Below are positions 25,532 to 35,104 of a stretch of 64,000 nucleotides of DNA, one piece after another. The notes under the pieces were generated by a model that worked only from the letters and a program-made list of their open reading frames with translations, was not told where the DNA came from and did no database searches. The stretch covers positions 248,001 to 312,000 of the forward strand of contig JAJFJV010000019.1 of assembly GCA_021773635.1 (NCBI GenBank), read 5' to 3'. Numbering within the stretch: the stretch's first letter is position 1; every line of letters starts with the position of its first letter. The DNA is from Gammaproteobacteria bacterium (GTDB taxonomy: Bacteria > Pseudomonadota > Gammaproteobacteria > HK1). A program made the position numbers and the translations under genes.

Positions 25532-26017
25532 CTAGCCCGTCACTTCGAAGCGGCTTTCCTTTACATTCTTGCGCGTGGAAGCGGGATCAAAAATACGGCC
25601 GTGCATCGCAATATACACACCTGCATCGAGCAACTGAACCGCAGCGACGGCACAGCCCAGATTGAACATTGCATCACTTTTGCGCAGTCTCGCGGGCTGC
25701 ATGGAGCCGGTCAATACGATGGTCTTGCCCTCAATGCCTTGCAGATGGACCCCGGTATCCACCATGGTATCGGTACCGTGTATCACGATGATCCGGTCGG
25801 CCGGGGCTTGCTCAATCTTCCGGTGAATCAAGGCCCGATCTTCATCGCCAAGGTCCAGACTATCCTTGCGCAGAATTGATGAAATTTCGCACTCAATATC
25901 CGTATTGGCTTCCTGCAGTAACTCTTCCACCTGGGTTGCCCCAACCTGAAACTCACTTTTGGCATCAAAATAGACTTTGTTGAAGGTGCCGCCAGTGGTC
26001 AATATGCGTATCTTCAC
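25532..26017 (-). CDS. Asparaginase-fold domain protein (N-terminal domain only)
   Basis: A 161-residue protein resembling the N-terminal half of L-asparaginase. It shows the first nucleophile motif TTGGTFNKV (about residues 7-15) and the second active-site motif HGTDTMVDTG. Full asparaginases are about 330 residues with a C-terminal domain that completes the active site; this one ends after AMHGRIFDPASTRKN, at the domain boundary, with no sign of a frameshift. Short homologues of this kind are widespread and of unknown activity. The start is GTG at 26017, overlapping the TGA of the MEKHLA gene, so translation is probably coupled. Confidence 0.8.
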   Translation of the reverse strand: MKIRILTTGGTFNKVYFDAKSEFQVGATQVEELLQEANTDIECEISSILRKDSLDLGDEDRALIHRKIEQAPADRIIVIHGTDTMVDTGVHLQGIEGKTIVLTGSMQPARLRKSDAMFNLGCAVAAVQLLDAGVYIAMHGRIFDPASTRKNVKESRFEVTG

Positions 26018-26511
26018 CTGCCTGAACCCGCATTCCGCCAATGCTCGAAAGTGGCGGCCTGTCCGTAGGGCCGGCCATCCCGGTCCACTACATTCCAGAC
26101 CACTGCCTGCTCCACCAGAAATCGTCGTCCGCTGCGGGAAATACGGGTGCCTGAATAATTATCTATAAAACCCTTGTCAGCCACCTCACGCAGCAACCGC
26201 GCGCGCTCGGCCCGGCCGGGCGACTCGGTTGATTTGCGCGAAGGCAGCGCGGTGAACTCGCCCCAGCTCATCTCGAACAGCTCCAGCGCCATGCGGTTGC
26301 CATAGTTGAATACCGGGTCCTCTTCGGTGCCGTGGGAGACCAGCACAAATCCCCCTTTGAATACCGCCCGCGCCGCCTCTACGCCCGTCAGCTCGGGACT
26401 CACCAGCGTACGGCCGGTTAGCTTGCGCAAGCTCTCCAGCAACAGAGCAATGTGCTCAAAATGCCAGAAATTTCCCACGGCTGGCACCGAAGAACACGGG
26501 GCCCCGCTCAC
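26014..26511 (-). CDS. MEKHLA domain-containing protein
   Basis: A 165-residue protein matching the MEKHLA domain, a PAS-related module also fused to plant HD-ZIP III proteins. Recognisable stretches are VFNYGNRMALELFEMSW, LPSRKSTESPGRAERARLL, and SRSGRRFLVEQAVVWNV. It may bind a small ligand, but no function is proven. I place the start at GTG 26511 because it overlaps the ybaK TGA by one base and has GGGAG nine bases upstream; the longer frame lies inside ybaK. Middle gene of a three-gene GTGA-linked set. Confidence 0.8.
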   Translation of the reverse strand: MSGAPCSSVPAVGNFWHFEHIALLLESLRKLTGRTLVSPELTGVEAARAVFKGGFVLVSHGTEEDPVFNYGNRMALELFEMSWGEFTALPSRKSTESPGRAERARLLREVADKGFIDNYSGTRISRSGRRFLVEQAVVWNVVDRDGRPYGQAATFEHWRNAGSGR

Positions 26512-26981
26512 CTTGCGATGCTCCCGACCTTGGCTTTGCAAAGATTCACCAGATCCTCCGGACCGAGCTGGATTTCCAGGCCCCGTTTACCTGCGCTCAC
26601 GTAAACTGACTCACAGCTCATTGCACTCGTGTCAATAACAACGGGAAGCTGCTTTTTTTGTCCCAGCGGGCTGATGCCACCGACCACGTAGCCGGTGATT
26701 CGCTCCGCAATCTGTGGCTCGGCCATAACCACCTTTTTTGCCCCGCTCGCCTTTGCCATCGCCTTCAGATCGAGCTGATTGCCTACCGGTACGATGGCCA
26801 CCGCAAGAGAGGCCTTGGCTCCACTCAGGGAGACCAGGAGTGTCTTGAAGACCTGCCCGGGCTCCAGACCCAATGCCTCTGCCGCCTCCAGGCCATAGGA
26901 TTGGGCTTCCGGATCATGAGTATAGGTGTGAATCGAATACTCAATACCGGCTTTTTTCGCCATTACTATCGCTGGCGTCAC
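26508..26981 (-). CDS. ybaK: Cys-tRNA(Pro)/Cys-tRNA(Cys) deacylase YbaK
   Basis: Trans-editing enzyme that hydrolyses Cys mischarged on tRNA-Pro. The 157-residue protein shows HTYTHDPEAQSYGLEAAEALG, FKTLLVSL with the conserved Lys, and VGGISPLGQKKQLPVVID, the YbaK/ProX signature region, at normal family length. The GTG start at 26981 has GAGGT eight bases upstream; an internal ATG at 26963 lacks a ribosome site. It is first of the ybaK-MEKHLA-asparaginase-fold set and starts 15 bases after the DUF302 stop. Confidence 0.92.
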   Translation of the reverse strand: MTPAIVMAKKAGIEYSIHTYTHDPEAQSYGLEAAEALGLEPGQVFKTLLVSLSGAKASLAVAIVPVGNQLDLKAMAKASGAKKVVMAEPQIAERITGYVVGGISPLGQKKQLPVVIDTSAMSCESVYVSAGKRGLEIQLGPEDLVNLCKAKVGSIAR

Positions 26982-26996
26982 CAGAAACGACCTCGT

Positions 26997-27452
26997 TTAC
27001 TTCGCGGAAACTGCCAGCCGGGAAACCATCCCCAGCACTTTGCCAACCTTGGTTAACACCTTCTCGCAGCCCTGCAATCCATGACGAACAGCCAGATAGC
27101 CCGGATCATTGTAGGCAAGCCAGACCTTGCCCGCCTCGTCTTCCCACACCAGCGCCTTCTGCGGCAGGTCGATGGCCATGGTGCGCGCACACTGCATGAG
27201 CGGCGTACCGACCTTTGGATTGCCGAATACCAGTAGTTCCGTGGGTCGCAGTTCCTTGCCTACCTTTTGCCCACCCGCAGCATGGTCAATGCGCGCGAAC
27301 ACCGTGAGGCCCTTCTTTTTCAGCGTATTTTCCAGGCGATCCACCGTCACTTTTACCGAATGAGCACTGCCAAGGGTAATGACGCCCTCTGCTGCGTTGG
27401 CGGAACCCCCAAAGCCTATCAGGGCGAAAAAACCAAAAATGATTATGCGCAC
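26997..27452 (-). CDS. Exported DUF302 protein
   Basis: A 151-residue protein with a short signal peptide (about 1-20, IIIFGFFALIGFGGSANA) and one DUF302 domain, marked by VTVDRLENTLKKKGLTVFARIDHAAGG and LLVFGNPKVGTPLMQ and the ALVWEDEAGKVWLAYNDP segment. This family is common in sulfur- and metal-associated bacteria; structures exist but no reaction is agreed. Start is GTG, with AAGGAG eight bases upstream. It probably acts in the periplasm. It lies between the methyltransferase and ybaK on the minus strand. Confidence 0.88.
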   Translation of the reverse strand: MRIIIFGFFALIGFGGSANAAEGVITLGSAHSVKVTVDRLENTLKKKGLTVFARIDHAAGGQKVGKELRPTELLVFGNPKVGTPLMQCARTMAIDLPQKALVWEDEAGKVWLAYNDPGYLAVRHGLQGCEKVLTKVGKVLGMVSRLAVSAK

Positions 27453-27485
27453 AGCTGTTCTCCTTTTCTGAATAGTCTAACGTCA

Positions 27486-28058
27486 TCAACCCACAGCAGC
27501 AGGTTTACGCCCCACCCAATAGCTCGTGGCTGCAGCCATCGCCGGATCATCGTTACTGGCAAGGCAAGCCATGTCCGGAAACCACCCACGGAGTTCCCCC
27601 GGATTGAGCAGGTAGTCCGGGTTAAAGGCCGGCGCATGGCGCAAATGGTTGCGATTGAAGGTCTTGATGATCACCATGCCCCCCGGACGAAGTGTCGTGC
27701 TGATAGCCGGAATCAGCCGACGGTTCAGATAACGAATCATGAGCACCAGATCGAAACGTGCGCGGGGCAGAGAATAGTTGTCGAGGTCAGCCATCACAAA
27801 CGCCACCTCCAGCCCTGCTGAGGAAACAACCCGCTGGCAATGTTGCAGGGCTACCGGGCTGCTATCCACACCCGTGACACAATATTTTCTTGCCGCCAGC
27901 CAATGCAGATTTCCGCCCACCCCGCAGGCAAGGTCCAGAACCTCTCCCTGGCTTGGTAACAGATGTGCGCAGCGCTCAAGCAACCCCTCCGGGGCGGCCA
28001 TCCAATCCACCGGCAATGCGCGGTATTTTTTATCCCAGCGCTGTTGATCCTGTTTCAT
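27486..28058 (-). CDS. Class I SAM-dependent methyltransferase
   Basis: A 190-residue small-molecule-type methyltransferase. The N-terminal WDKKYRALPVDWMAAP is followed by SAM motif I, EVLDLACGVGGNLHWLA (about 40-56), the acidic strand end VTGVDSSPVAL, motif with VMADLDNYSLPRARFDLV, and TTLRPGGMVIIKTFNR. It resembles tellurite-resistance TehB-like and related enzymes, but the substrate cannot be named. Start ATG at 28058 has GGGGAAG upstream. It is divergent from fdhD with a 51-bp gap. Confidence 0.85.
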   Translation of the reverse strand: MKQDQQRWDKKYRALPVDWMAAPEGLLERCAHLLPSQGEVLDLACGVGGNLHWLAARKYCVTGVDSSPVALQHCQRVVSSAGLEVAFVMADLDNYSLPRARFDLVLMIRYLNRRLIPAISTTLRPGGMVIIKTFNRNHLRHAPAFNPDYLLNPGELRGWFPDMACLASNDDPAMAAATSYWVGRKPAAVG

Positions 28059-28109
28059 GCTTCCCCGCTGCGGTTTCAGGGCTTCCGATCCGTCCGCCCG
28101 TGCACCAAA

Positions 28110-28949
28110 ATGCCACTGGTGGACACGAAGCGCAAAATACCTGAAATGTCGCGGGCAGGCCTGAGCCCTACCCACTCGGTAACCGCGACTGACGAAAACG
28201 GGCAGCAGCGAGCGGTACAGGTAGCCGGCGAGGCACCACTCACCCTCAAGGTGGACGGCCGTGAAATCGTCACCCTGATGACCCTTGGTGGTCAGCCCGA
28301 GGCCCTCGCCCTGGGCTATCTGCGCAACCAGAGACTGGTGCGGGATGTAGCGGATATTCACTCGGTACAGGTGGACTGGGAACGGGAAACCGTCTTTGTG
28401 AAGACCCGGGAAGGCGGCGCAGAATTCGATCGTGAACGCATCCTCGGGCGGCGTATCGTGACAACCGGTTGCGGTCAGGGAACGATCTTCAGCTGCACCC
28501 TCAATGACCTCTACGATATCCGCCTGCCAGCGGTCTCGCTCAAACAGTCGGATATCTACGGGCTACTGACTGAAGTCGCCCACCACAACGGCGTTTACCG
28601 CAGTGCCGGGGCCGTTCATGGCTGTGCCCTCTGCCGCAGCGAAGAGGTATTGATGTTCGTCGAAGATGTGGGCCGGCATAATGCAGCAGATGCCATCGCC
28701 GGACAGATGTGGCTGGAGGATATGCCAGGTGCAGACAAGATCTTCTACACCACCGGACGCCTGACCTCGGAAATGGTCATGAAAGCGGGGCAAATGGGCA
28801 TACCGGTACTGCTGTCACGCTCCGGCATCACTCACATGGGGCTGGAGCTCGCGCAGGCCATCGGCCTCACGCTCATTGCCCGCGCCAAAGGAAAACACTT
28901 TCTGGTTTACCACGGCGCGGAACAGATTGAGTGGGATGCCACCGATTAG
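28110..28949 (+). CDS. fdhD: Formate dehydrogenase accessory sulfurtransferase FdhD
   Basis: Transfers sulfur from a cysteine desulfurase to the molybdenum cofactor, activating formate dehydrogenase. The 279-residue protein has VAGEAPLTLKVDGREIVTLM near the N-terminus, TGCGQGTIFSC, and the conserved CALC cysteine pair within VHGCALCRSEE followed by EDVGRHNAADAIAG and GRLTSEMVMKAG. Start is uncertain: ATG at 28110 (used here) or ATG at 28146; neither has a clear ribosome site. No formate dehydrogenase structural gene is in the window. It converges with the small lipoprotein gene. Confidence 0.93.
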   Translation: MPLVDTKRKIPEMSRAGLSPTHSVTATDENGQQRAVQVAGEAPLTLKVDGREIVTLMTLGGQPEALALGYLRNQRLVRDVADIHSVQVDWERETVFVKTREGGAEFDRERILGRRIVTTGCGQGTIFSCTLNDLYDIRLPAVSLKQSDIYGLLTEVAHHNGVYRSAGAVHGCALCRSEEVLMFVEDVGRHNAADAIAGQMWLEDMPGADKIFYTTGRLTSEMVMKAGQMGIPVLLSRSGITHMGLELAQAIGLTLIARAKGKHFLVYHGAEQIEWDATD

Positions 28950-28955
28950 CTCAGC

Positions 28956-29180
28956 CTACTTTCCACCCAGCAGCGACTTCACCCCACGCTTGGCAGCCTC
29001 AACCTCCGCCTCCGCCGCTAACCGGCACTGCGCATCATCCTTGGCGGCCAGTCCCATCTCGGCGCATTCCTTCAGCACCTCCCGGCGCAGCTGTGTGTCT
29101 TCCACCAGTCGCTCGAGGCTGTAATCACAACCCGTCAGGGCCACCACGCCTGCCAACACCAGATATTTCAGCTGTCCCAT
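28956..29180 (-). CDS. Small lipoprotein, EexN/TrbK-like
   Basis: A 74-residue precursor with a lipoprotein signal peptide ending in the lipobox LTGC (Cys18), leaving a mature charged peptide of about 57 residues. The segment with RREVLKECAEMGLAAKDDAQCRLA, two cysteines about 15 apart, recalls the EexN/TrbK entry-exclusion lipoproteins of conjugative elements, and related small chromosomal lipoproteins exist. No conjugation gene is near, so exclusion activity is not implied. ATG at 29180. The following gap to 29369 has nothing I can support. Confidence 0.6.
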   Translation of the reverse strand: MGQLKYLVLAGVVALTGCDYSLERLVEDTQLRREVLKECAEMGLAAKDDAQCRLAAEAEVEAAKRGVKSLLGGK

Positions 29181-29369
29181 GTCCGTCCCCTGATTCCCAA
29201 ATGGATAAGGCCGATAGATATACCACAGACAGCCCGGTCTAACTGCACGGGCGCTGAAAACAACGGGTAGGGCGGACCGTGTCCGCCGCTGCAGTGGCTA
29301 TGACAAAGGCCATGGGCTGCCCTGCATATCATCCGTCCGGACACTGGCATTCGCTGGTATGACAAACGC

Positions 29370-29401
29370 AAACGGCCGGCAGGTTTCCCTGCCGGCCGTT
29401 T
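29370..29401 (-). terminator. Strong hairpin terminator of the repeat-protein gene
   Basis: A perfect 14-bp inverted repeat (29370-29383 with 29388-29401) closes on a four-base loop and ends in GTTT, 17 bases past the stop codon of the minus-strand repeat protein. The flanking AAA/TTT makes it usable in both directions. Confidence 0.8.
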
Positions 29402-29418
29402 ACCCTGCTCGTACAAAC

Positions 29419-29970
29419 CTACTTACGGCGGTGATGCCTGCGACGGGCGCCCTGGCTATCCCGATCGAGACGTTTTGCCATCTGATCGTGGCGCCGCTCA
29501 CCCCGACGGTCATGACGCTTGTGCATGCGCTCACCGCGACGATCCAGGCGCTTGTCGATGCGATCGCCTTTGCGATCCAGCCTCCGTTCTACTCGATCAC
29601 CACGACTATCCAGACGCTTGTTTTTACGCTCGCCCTTCGCATCCAGACGGGCATTGATGCGATCACCTTTGGCATCCAGACGATCTGCCAGCTTGTCGCG
29701 ACCCGCCTCCCGTGCCCGCTCGGCCTTGTTATCCAGGCGCTCATCGATGCGGTCACCACGCTTGTCGAGGCGGTGCTCTACCCGATCACCCCGGGCGTCC
29801 AGGCGTTCGTTGATGCGCTCACCCTTCGCGTCCAGACGCGCATCGATACGATCACCGCGCCGGTCAAAGCGATCCTCAATGCGTTGTCCACGATCATCGT
29901 CATCCGCCATCACCCAGCCAGCGTGGCTGAGGGTTACCAGAATGCCTGCTATCAAGATTGGGGTTTTCAT
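29419..29970 (-). CDS. Secreted protein of charged 11-residue repeats
   Basis: A 183-residue precursor with a signal peptide (ILIAGILVTLSHAGWVMA, cleaved near residue 21). The mature part is almost wholly a repeat of 11 residues with the pattern G-D/E-R-I-x-x-R-L-D-x-K/R. Five copies span residues 28-82, a degenerate stretch 83-101, then five more copies 102-156, and a very basic tail rich in Arg and His. Eleven-residue periodicity suggests a long straight helical coil. It resembles no family I can name with a function. ATG at 29970 has AGGAG eight bases upstream; htpG lies 79 bp upstream on the same strand. Confidence 0.75.
   Translation of the reverse strand: MKTPILIAGILVTLSHAGWVMADDDDRGQRIEDRFDRRGDRIDARLDAKGERINERLDARGDRVEHRLDKRGDRIDERLDNKAERAREAGRDKLADRLDAKGDRINARLDAKGERKNKRLDSRGDRVERRLDRKGDRIDKRLDRRGERMHKRHDRRGERRHDQMAKRLDRDSQGARRRHHRRK
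29503..29889 (-). repeat. 33-bp coding tandem repeats
   Basis: DNA encoding the 11-residue repeats above: ten clear 33-base units in two blocks of five with a degenerate 57-base insert between. Units differ at many silent and replacement sites, so this is an old, diverged array rather than a recent slippage product. Confidence 0.8.
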
Positions 29971-30049
29971 GCTGTCTGCTCCTGTCGGTTTATGCCTGTG
30001 TCGTGACGGGATAACGCCACGCCGGGCAGTTGGTTGACAGCTTCGGCCC

Positions 30050-32002
30050 CTACTCCGACGTTGCAGGCTCGCCGGATTCCAAAAGTGTGAGCAGGGTCTC
30101 ATTGAGCCGCGAAACAAAACCCGCGGTGTCATCGAGGCGCCCGCCATCCTGTAGCACTGCCTGATCCAGCAGCAGGTGACCCCAGTTGGCAAAGCCCTGC
30201 TCATCACTCTCGGCCTCCATGCGGACGACCAGGGGATGCGTGGGGTTAAATTCCAGGATCGGCTTGCTCTTGGGCACCACCTGTCCGGCGGAACGCAGGA
30301 TGCGTTCCATATGCGCGCCCATATCATGGTCGCTACTCACCAGGCAGGCGGGGGAAGTGGTGAGCCGCTTGCTGGCACGCACCGCCTCCACCTTGTCACC
30401 CAGGGCTTCTTGCAAACGCTTGGCCAATTCCTCCTTCTCACCCGCCGTTTCTTCCTTGTCTTCGGACTTGTCGTCATCCCCGTCTTTTTCACCCTTCAGG
30501 TCATCAAGGTCCAGATCGCCCTTGGTAATGGATTTGAGTGCCTTGTCCTGATAGTTAGTGAGGTGCGAGACCAGCCATTCATCGATCTCGTCGGTCAGCA
30601 ACAACACCTCGATACCCTTTTCACGGAAGACCTCCAGATGGGGGCTGTCCTTGGCCGCAGTCCAATTATCGGCGGTGAGGAAATAAATCTGCTCCTGCCC
30701 CTCGACCATACGCTCCAGATAGGCGTCCAGGGAAACGCTTTGCTCGTCGGAATCATTGTGGGTGGAGGCAAAACGCAGCAGCTTGGCGAGGGCTTCCTGA
30801 TTTTTCTGATCCTCGACGATGCCCTCCTTCATCACCCGCCCGAACTGCTCCCAGAAGCTGGCATATTTCTCTGCATCCTTGTTGGCCAGGCTTTTCAGCA
30901 AACCCAGGACCTTCTTTACGGAACCGGCACGGATGGAGTCGATCTGCTTGTTCTTTTGCAGGATCTCGCGTGAGACATTGAGCGGCAGATCATTGGAATC
31001 CACCACCCCGCGCACGAAGCGCAGATAGGAGGGCATCAGTTGCTCGGCGTCGTCCATGATGAACACCCGGCGCACGTAAAGCTTGACCCCGTGGCGCTTC
31101 TGACGATCCCAGAGATCAAAGGGCGCACGTGCCGGGATGAACAGCAGCGAGGTGTATTCCAGCTTGCCCTCCACCTGGCTGTGGACGCGGGCCAGCGGCG
31201 CCTCAAAATCGTGGGAGACGTGCTTGTAGAATTCGTCGTATTCATCATCCTTGATATCGTTTTTGCTGCGTGCCCATAGTGCAGTGGCGCTGTTAACCCG
31301 TTCATCACCCTTGGGCTCTTTCGGTTCCTCCTCACCTTCAGCCGCCGGCACTTCCTGGGCGGGCATGTTGATGGGCAGAGTAATGTGTTCGGAATAGGTG
31401 TGAATGATGTTGCGCAGCCGGAAAGCATCGAGAAACTCATCCTCGCCCTCGCGTAAATGCAGCACCACCTCGGTCCCGCGTTTCGGCACATCCACGTTCT
31501 CAATGGTGTATTCGCCATCACCAGCGGATTCCCAGCAGGCCCCATGAGAGGATTCCAGGCCGGCCCGGCGGGTGGTGACGGTCACCTTGTCGGCGATGAT
31601 GAAGACCGAATAAAAACCCACCCCGAACTGGCCGATGAGCTGGGCATCCTTCGACTGGTCGCCGGTGAGGGACTCAAAAAACTGCCGGGTACCGGATTTG
31701 GCGATGGTGCCGAGGTGCTCAATCAGGTCCTCACGGCTCATGCCGATGCCGTTATCCCGTACCGTAATGGTGCGTGCCTTTTCATCGAAATCCACGTAGA
31801 CAGAGAGATCGCCCTCACCCTCGTAGAGTTCGCCGTCAGAAAGTGCCTCAAAGCGCAGCTTGTCCGCGGCATCCGCGGCATTGGAAATAAGCTCGCGGAG
31901 AAAGATCTCCTTGTTGCTGTAAAGGGAGTGGACCATCAGGTCCAGCAGCTGCCGCACCTCTGTCTGGAATCCAAGGGTTTCTTTCTTTGCATCTACGCTC
32001 AT
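30050..32002 (-). CDS. htpG: Molecular chaperone HtpG (Hsp90)
   Basis: Bacterial Hsp90, an ATP-dependent homodimeric chaperone. The 650-residue protein begins [20 protein letters not shown] and contains the GHKL ATP-site motifs [29 protein letters not shown] and [11 protein letters not shown], then the middle domain with [11 protein letters not shown] and [17 protein letters not shown], and the C-terminal dimerisation domain. It is slightly longer than E. coli HtpG (624) because of an acidic insert around residue 500 ([16 protein letters not shown]). Start ATG 32002 has AGGAG ten bases upstream. It is divergent from mutS. Confidence 0.96.
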   Translation of the reverse strand: MSVDAKKETLGFQTEVRQLLDLMVHSLYSNKEIFLRELISNAADAADKLRFEALSDGELYEGEGDLSVYVDFDEKARTITVRDNGIGMSREDLIEHLGTIAKSGTRQFFESLTGDQSKDAQLIGQFGVGFYSVFIIADKVTVTTRRAGLESSHGACWESAGDGEYTIENVDVPKRGTEVVLHLREGEDEFLDAFRLRNIIHTYSEHITLPINMPAQEVPAAEGEEEPKEPKGDERVNSATALWARSKNDIKDDEYDEFYKHVSHDFEAPLARVHSQVEGKLEYTSLLFIPARAPFDLWDRQKRHGVKLYVRRVFIMDDAEQLMPSYLRFVRGVVDSNDLPLNVSREILQKNKQIDSIRAGSVKKVLGLLKSLANKDAEKYASFWEQFGRVMKEGIVEDQKNQEALAKLLRFASTHNDSDEQSVSLDAYLERMVEGQEQIYFLTADNWTAAKDSPHLEVFREKGIEVLLLTDEIDEWLVSHLTNYQDKALKSITKGDLDLDDLKGEKDGDDDKSEDKEETAGEKEELAKRLQEALGDKVEAVRASKRLTTSPACLVSSDHDMGAHMERILRSAGQVVPKSKPILEFNPTHPLVVRMEAESDEQGFANWGHLLLDQAVLQDGGRLDDTAGFVSRLNETLLTLLESGEPATSE

Positions 32003-32093
32003 GGCACACCGGCTCCTGAAATTAAACACTGAGGTACATCCATATGGGGCCCAAAGTCCGGGTTTCAAGCCCCCGTGGCCGGGGAGTGAGGCT

Positions 32094-34670
32094 TTGGTTA
32101 AACTTGCGCGCGTGGCTGCCCAACACACCCCCGTTATCCAGCAATATCTAAGCTTTAAGGCGGAGTTTCCCGACCAACTGCTGCTCTACCGCATGGGGGA
32201 TTTCTACGAGTTGTTTTTCGAGGATGCCCGCCGGGCAGCGAAGCTGCTGGATATCACCCTCACCGCCCGTGGCCAGTCCAACGGCGAACCGATACCCATG
32301 GCCGGGGTTCCCTTTCACGCCATTGAACCCTATCTCGCCAAGCTCATCCGCCTGGGTGAAAGCGCCGTCATCTGTGAACAGGTGGGTGATCCGGCAACCA
32401 GCAAGGGGCCAGTAGAGCGAGCGGTGAGCCGCATTGTCACCCCCGGGACGGTCACCGACGATGCCCTGCTGGAGGCGCGTCGCGATAACCTGCTGGTGGC
32501 GATCAACGGCGATGGGGGGCACTGGGGAATTGCCAGCCTCGATCTCGGTCGTGGTGACTTCCGCATCATGGAGGTCGATGGTTTACCGGCACTGGATGCC
32601 GAGCTGGAACGCCTGCAACCCTCGGAATGGCTACTCCCGGAGGACCTTAAGGAACCTCCACAACGACCGGATCTGCCACCCGCGGTACGCATGGCGCCCT
32701 GGCATTTTTCTCAGGATACCGCAGAGCGCCTGCTATGCGAGCAATTCCACACCCGCGAGCTTGCAGGCTTTGGTTGCGAGGGCATGACCCTGGCCATCGG
32801 TGCCGCCGGCTGCCTGCTGCACTATGTACGTGAGACCCAGCGTACCACCTTGCCTCACATCAATACCCTGCGGGTAGATACCCTCGAAGACAGCATCATT
32901 CTGGACCCCGTAACCCGGCGCAACCTGGAGATTAGTGAAAGCCTTGCGGGCCGGCCGGAACATACCCTGCTGGGCATCCTCGACAGCACCGTTACCGCCA
33001 TGGGAGGCCGGCTACTGGGGCGCTGGCTCGGTCAACCACTACGCGACCAGACACGCCTGCAACTGCGCCACCATAGCGTAGAAACCCTGCTGCTGGATCA
33101 GGCTGGCGATGATCTCCGGGAAATACTTCACGGCATTGGCGATATTGAACGCATTCTCGCCCGCGTGGCACTGGGATCGGCCCGACCGCGGGACCTCGAA
33201 CAACTGGGTCGCGCACTGGGCTTGTTACCCACGCTGACGAGCAGCCTGAAAAAGCTGGACAGCCCGTTGATCGCGGAAAAAGAGGGGCAAATCGGCACCT
33301 TCCCCGAGCTCCAGAAACTGCTCACCCGTGCCATCATCGACAACCCGCCCATGCTCATCCGCGACGGTGGCGTCATTAGCGATGGCTACGACAAAAGCTT
33401 GGATAAATTGCGTAACCTCAGCCGGGAAGCGGCTGGCTATCTGCAACAGCTGGAAGTGCGCGAACGCGAGCGCAGCGGCATCAGTAATCTCAAGGTGGGC
33501 TATAACCGGGTACACGGCTACTTCATCGAGATCAGCCGCGCGCAGGTGGAGAAAGCACCTCCCGAGTGGACCCGGCGCCAGACCCTGAAGGCAGTGGAAC
33601 GTTATATCACCGCCGAGCTAAAGACCTTCGAGGACCAGGTGCTCAGTGCCCGGGAACGGGCCCTGGCCCGGGAAAAGCACCTCTACGAGACGCTCATTGA
33701 GGAATGCCAACGACACCTGCCGGCCTTGCAGCTTGCCGCGGCAGCGATTGCCGAGCTGGATGTGCTGGCCTGCCTGGCGGAGCGGGCATTGAGTCTGAAT
33801 TTCAGTCGTCCTGAACTTAGCGAGGAACCCGGTATCCACATACACGGCGGACGCCACCCGGTGGTGGAACAGGCCCTGGATGCACCCTTTGTCGCCAATG
33901 ATCTGGAAATGGATGCCGGCCGCCGCCTGCTGATCATCACCGGCCCCAATATGGGCGGTAAATCGACGTATATGCGCCAATCCGCGCTCATCGTCCTGCT
34001 GGCCTGTGTCGGCAGTTTTGTCCCGGCGGAAAAGGCGACAATCGGACCCATCGACCGAATCTTTACCCGCATCGGTGCCGCCGATGATCTGGCCGGTGGC
34101 CGATCCACTTTCATGGTGGAAATGACCGAGGCTGCCAATATTCTTCACAATGCCAGCCCTCGTAGTCTGGTATTGATGGACGAAATGGGCCGCGGCACCA
34201 GTACCTATGACGGTCTCGCCCTGGCCTGGGCCAGCGCCGCTTGGGTCGCAACCCGACTCAAGGCCTTCACCCTGTTCTCCACCCACTATTTTGAACTCAC
34301 CGCGCTGGCCGACGAACTTCCGGCAACCCGCAACGTGCATCTCGATGCAGTCGAACACGAGAATCGCATCGTTTTTCTCCATCAATTGCGCGAAGGTGCG
34401 GCAAACCAGAGCTATGGACTCCAGGTTGCGGCACTCGCCGGCATGCCACCGGAGGTGATCAGCGCCGCCCGCGATTTTCTCTCCCACCTGGAGCAAACGG
34501 GAGCAACGCACCATGCCCGCCAGCCCGGTGCACAATCCGATCTGTTCGTGCCACCCTGCCACGATGCGCTGCACGATGCAGTACAGGAATTGGATCCCGA
34601 CCAACTTAGCCCGCGACAGGCGCTGGATGCCCTCTACGCGTTGAAGAAACTACAGGAAACAGACTCCTAA
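32094..34670 (+). CDS. mutS: DNA mismatch repair protein MutS
   Basis: Recognises mismatches as a dimer and starts MutL-dependent repair. The protein has the mismatch-wedge motif [13 protein letters not shown] near the N-terminus, clamp and lever domains, and a C-terminal ABC-type ATPase with Walker [12 protein letters not shown], Walker [17 protein letters not shown] and the C-terminal dimer helix region [11 protein letters not shown] choose TTG at 32094 (858 residues) because GGGGAG lies seven bases upstream and the length matches E. coli (853); GTG at 32112 is the alternative. The open frame continues upstream into htpG without homology. Confidence 0.95.
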   Translation: MVKLARVAAQHTPVIQQYLSFKAEFPDQLLLYRMGDFYELFFEDARRAAKLLDITLTARGQSNGEPIPMAGVPFHAIEPYLAKLIRLGESAVICEQVGDPATSKGPVERAVSRIVTPGTVTDDALLEARRDNLLVAINGDGGHWGIASLDLGRGDFRIMEVDGLPALDAELERLQPSEWLLPEDLKEPPQRPDLPPAVRMAPWHFSQDTAERLLCEQFHTRELAGFGCEGMTLAIGAAGCLLHYVRETQRTTLPHINTLRVDTLEDSIILDPVTRRNLEISESLAGRPEHTLLGILDSTVTAMGGRLLGRWLGQPLRDQTRLQLRHHSVETLLLDQAGDDLREILHGIGDIERILARVALGSARPRDLEQLGRALGLLPTLTSSLKKLDSPLIAEKEGQIGTFPELQKLLTRAIIDNPPMLIRDGGVISDGYDKSLDKLRNLSREAAGYLQQLEVRERERSGISNLKVGYNRVHGYFIEISRAQVEKAPPEWTRRQTLKAVERYITAELKTFEDQVLSARERALAREKHLYETLIEECQRHLPALQLAAAAIAELDVLACLAERALSLNFSRPELSEEPGIHIHGGRHPVVEQALDAPFVANDLEMDAGRRLLIITGPNMGGKSTYMRQSALIVLLACVGSFVPAEKATIGPIDRIFTRIGAADDLAGGRSTFMVEMTEAANILHNASPRSLVLMDEMGRGTSTYDGLALAWASAAWVATRLKAFTLFSTHYFELTALADELPATRNVHLDAVEHENRIVFLHQLREGAANQSYGLQVAALAGMPPEVISAARDFLSHLEQTGATHHARQPGAQSDLFVPPCHDALHDAVQELDPDQLSPRQALDALYALKKLQETDS

Positions 34671-34675
34671 AATAC

Positions 34676-34704
34676 TCGCCAGACCGCCAAAAGGCGGTTA
34701 GAAT
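34676..34704 (+). promoter_or_regulatory. Possible fdxA promoter
   Basis: TAGAAT (34699-34704) as -10 and TCGCCA (34676-34681) as -35 with a 17-base spacer lie 62 bases before the fdxA ATG. A 6-bp hairpin, ACCGCC-AAAA-GGCGGT, falls between the two elements just after the mutS stop and might terminate mutS or control fdxA. Confidence 0.35.
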
Positions 34705-34766
34705 CGCGCGCTGAGGAAAAACCACTGGCTCCGGCATATACCGGGACGAATGACTGGGGAACTGCA

Positions 34767-35090
34767 ATGACTTTTGTCGTTACCGAAAATTGTATCAAGT
34801 GTAAATATACGGACTGTGTGGAAGTCTGTCCGGTGGACTGCTTCCATGAGGGACCGAACTTCCTCGTCATTGACCCGGACGAATGCATTGACTGCACCCT
34901 GTGCGAGCCGGAATGCCCGGCGGAGGCGATCCTTTCCGAGGATGATCTTTCCGATGAGCAAGAGCAGTACATCGCGCTCAACGAAGAGCTGTCCCGGGAA
35001 TGGCCGGTGATTACCGAGCAGAAAGATCCCCCGGATGATGCCGAGGAATGGGACGGTAAAACGGATAAATTGCAGTACCTGGAACGCTAA
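34767..35090 (+). CDS. fdxA: Ferredoxin FdxA, 7Fe type
   Basis: Small electron carrier of 107 residues. The N-terminal motif [14 protein letters not shown] and the second motif [12 protein letters not shown] are those of [3Fe-4S][4Fe-4S] ferredoxins of the Azotobacter FdI/FdxA type, followed by the long acidic C-terminal extension ([20 protein letters not shown]) that marks the family. ATG at 34767 with GGGGA upstream. It commonly follows mutS in gammaproteobacteria. A good terminator lies 65 bases after its stop. Confidence 0.95.
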   Translation: MTFVVTENCIKCKYTDCVEVCPVDCFHEGPNFLVIDPDECIDCTLCEPECPAEAILSEDDLSDEQEQYIALNEELSREWPVITEQKDPPDDAEEWDGKTDKLQYLER

Positions 35091-35104
35091 GCGAGCTATA
35101 TCTT

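Noticed and set aside
29168-29416. 82-codon minus-strand frame between the lipoprotein and the repeat protein
   Set aside because: It begins inside the strong terminator hairpin of the upstream gene and has no similarity or ribosome site.
29503-29889. Regular 33-base repeats resembling a CRISPR array
   Set aside because: There are no spacers; the units are contiguous, diverged at silent sites, and all in frame within an exported protein.
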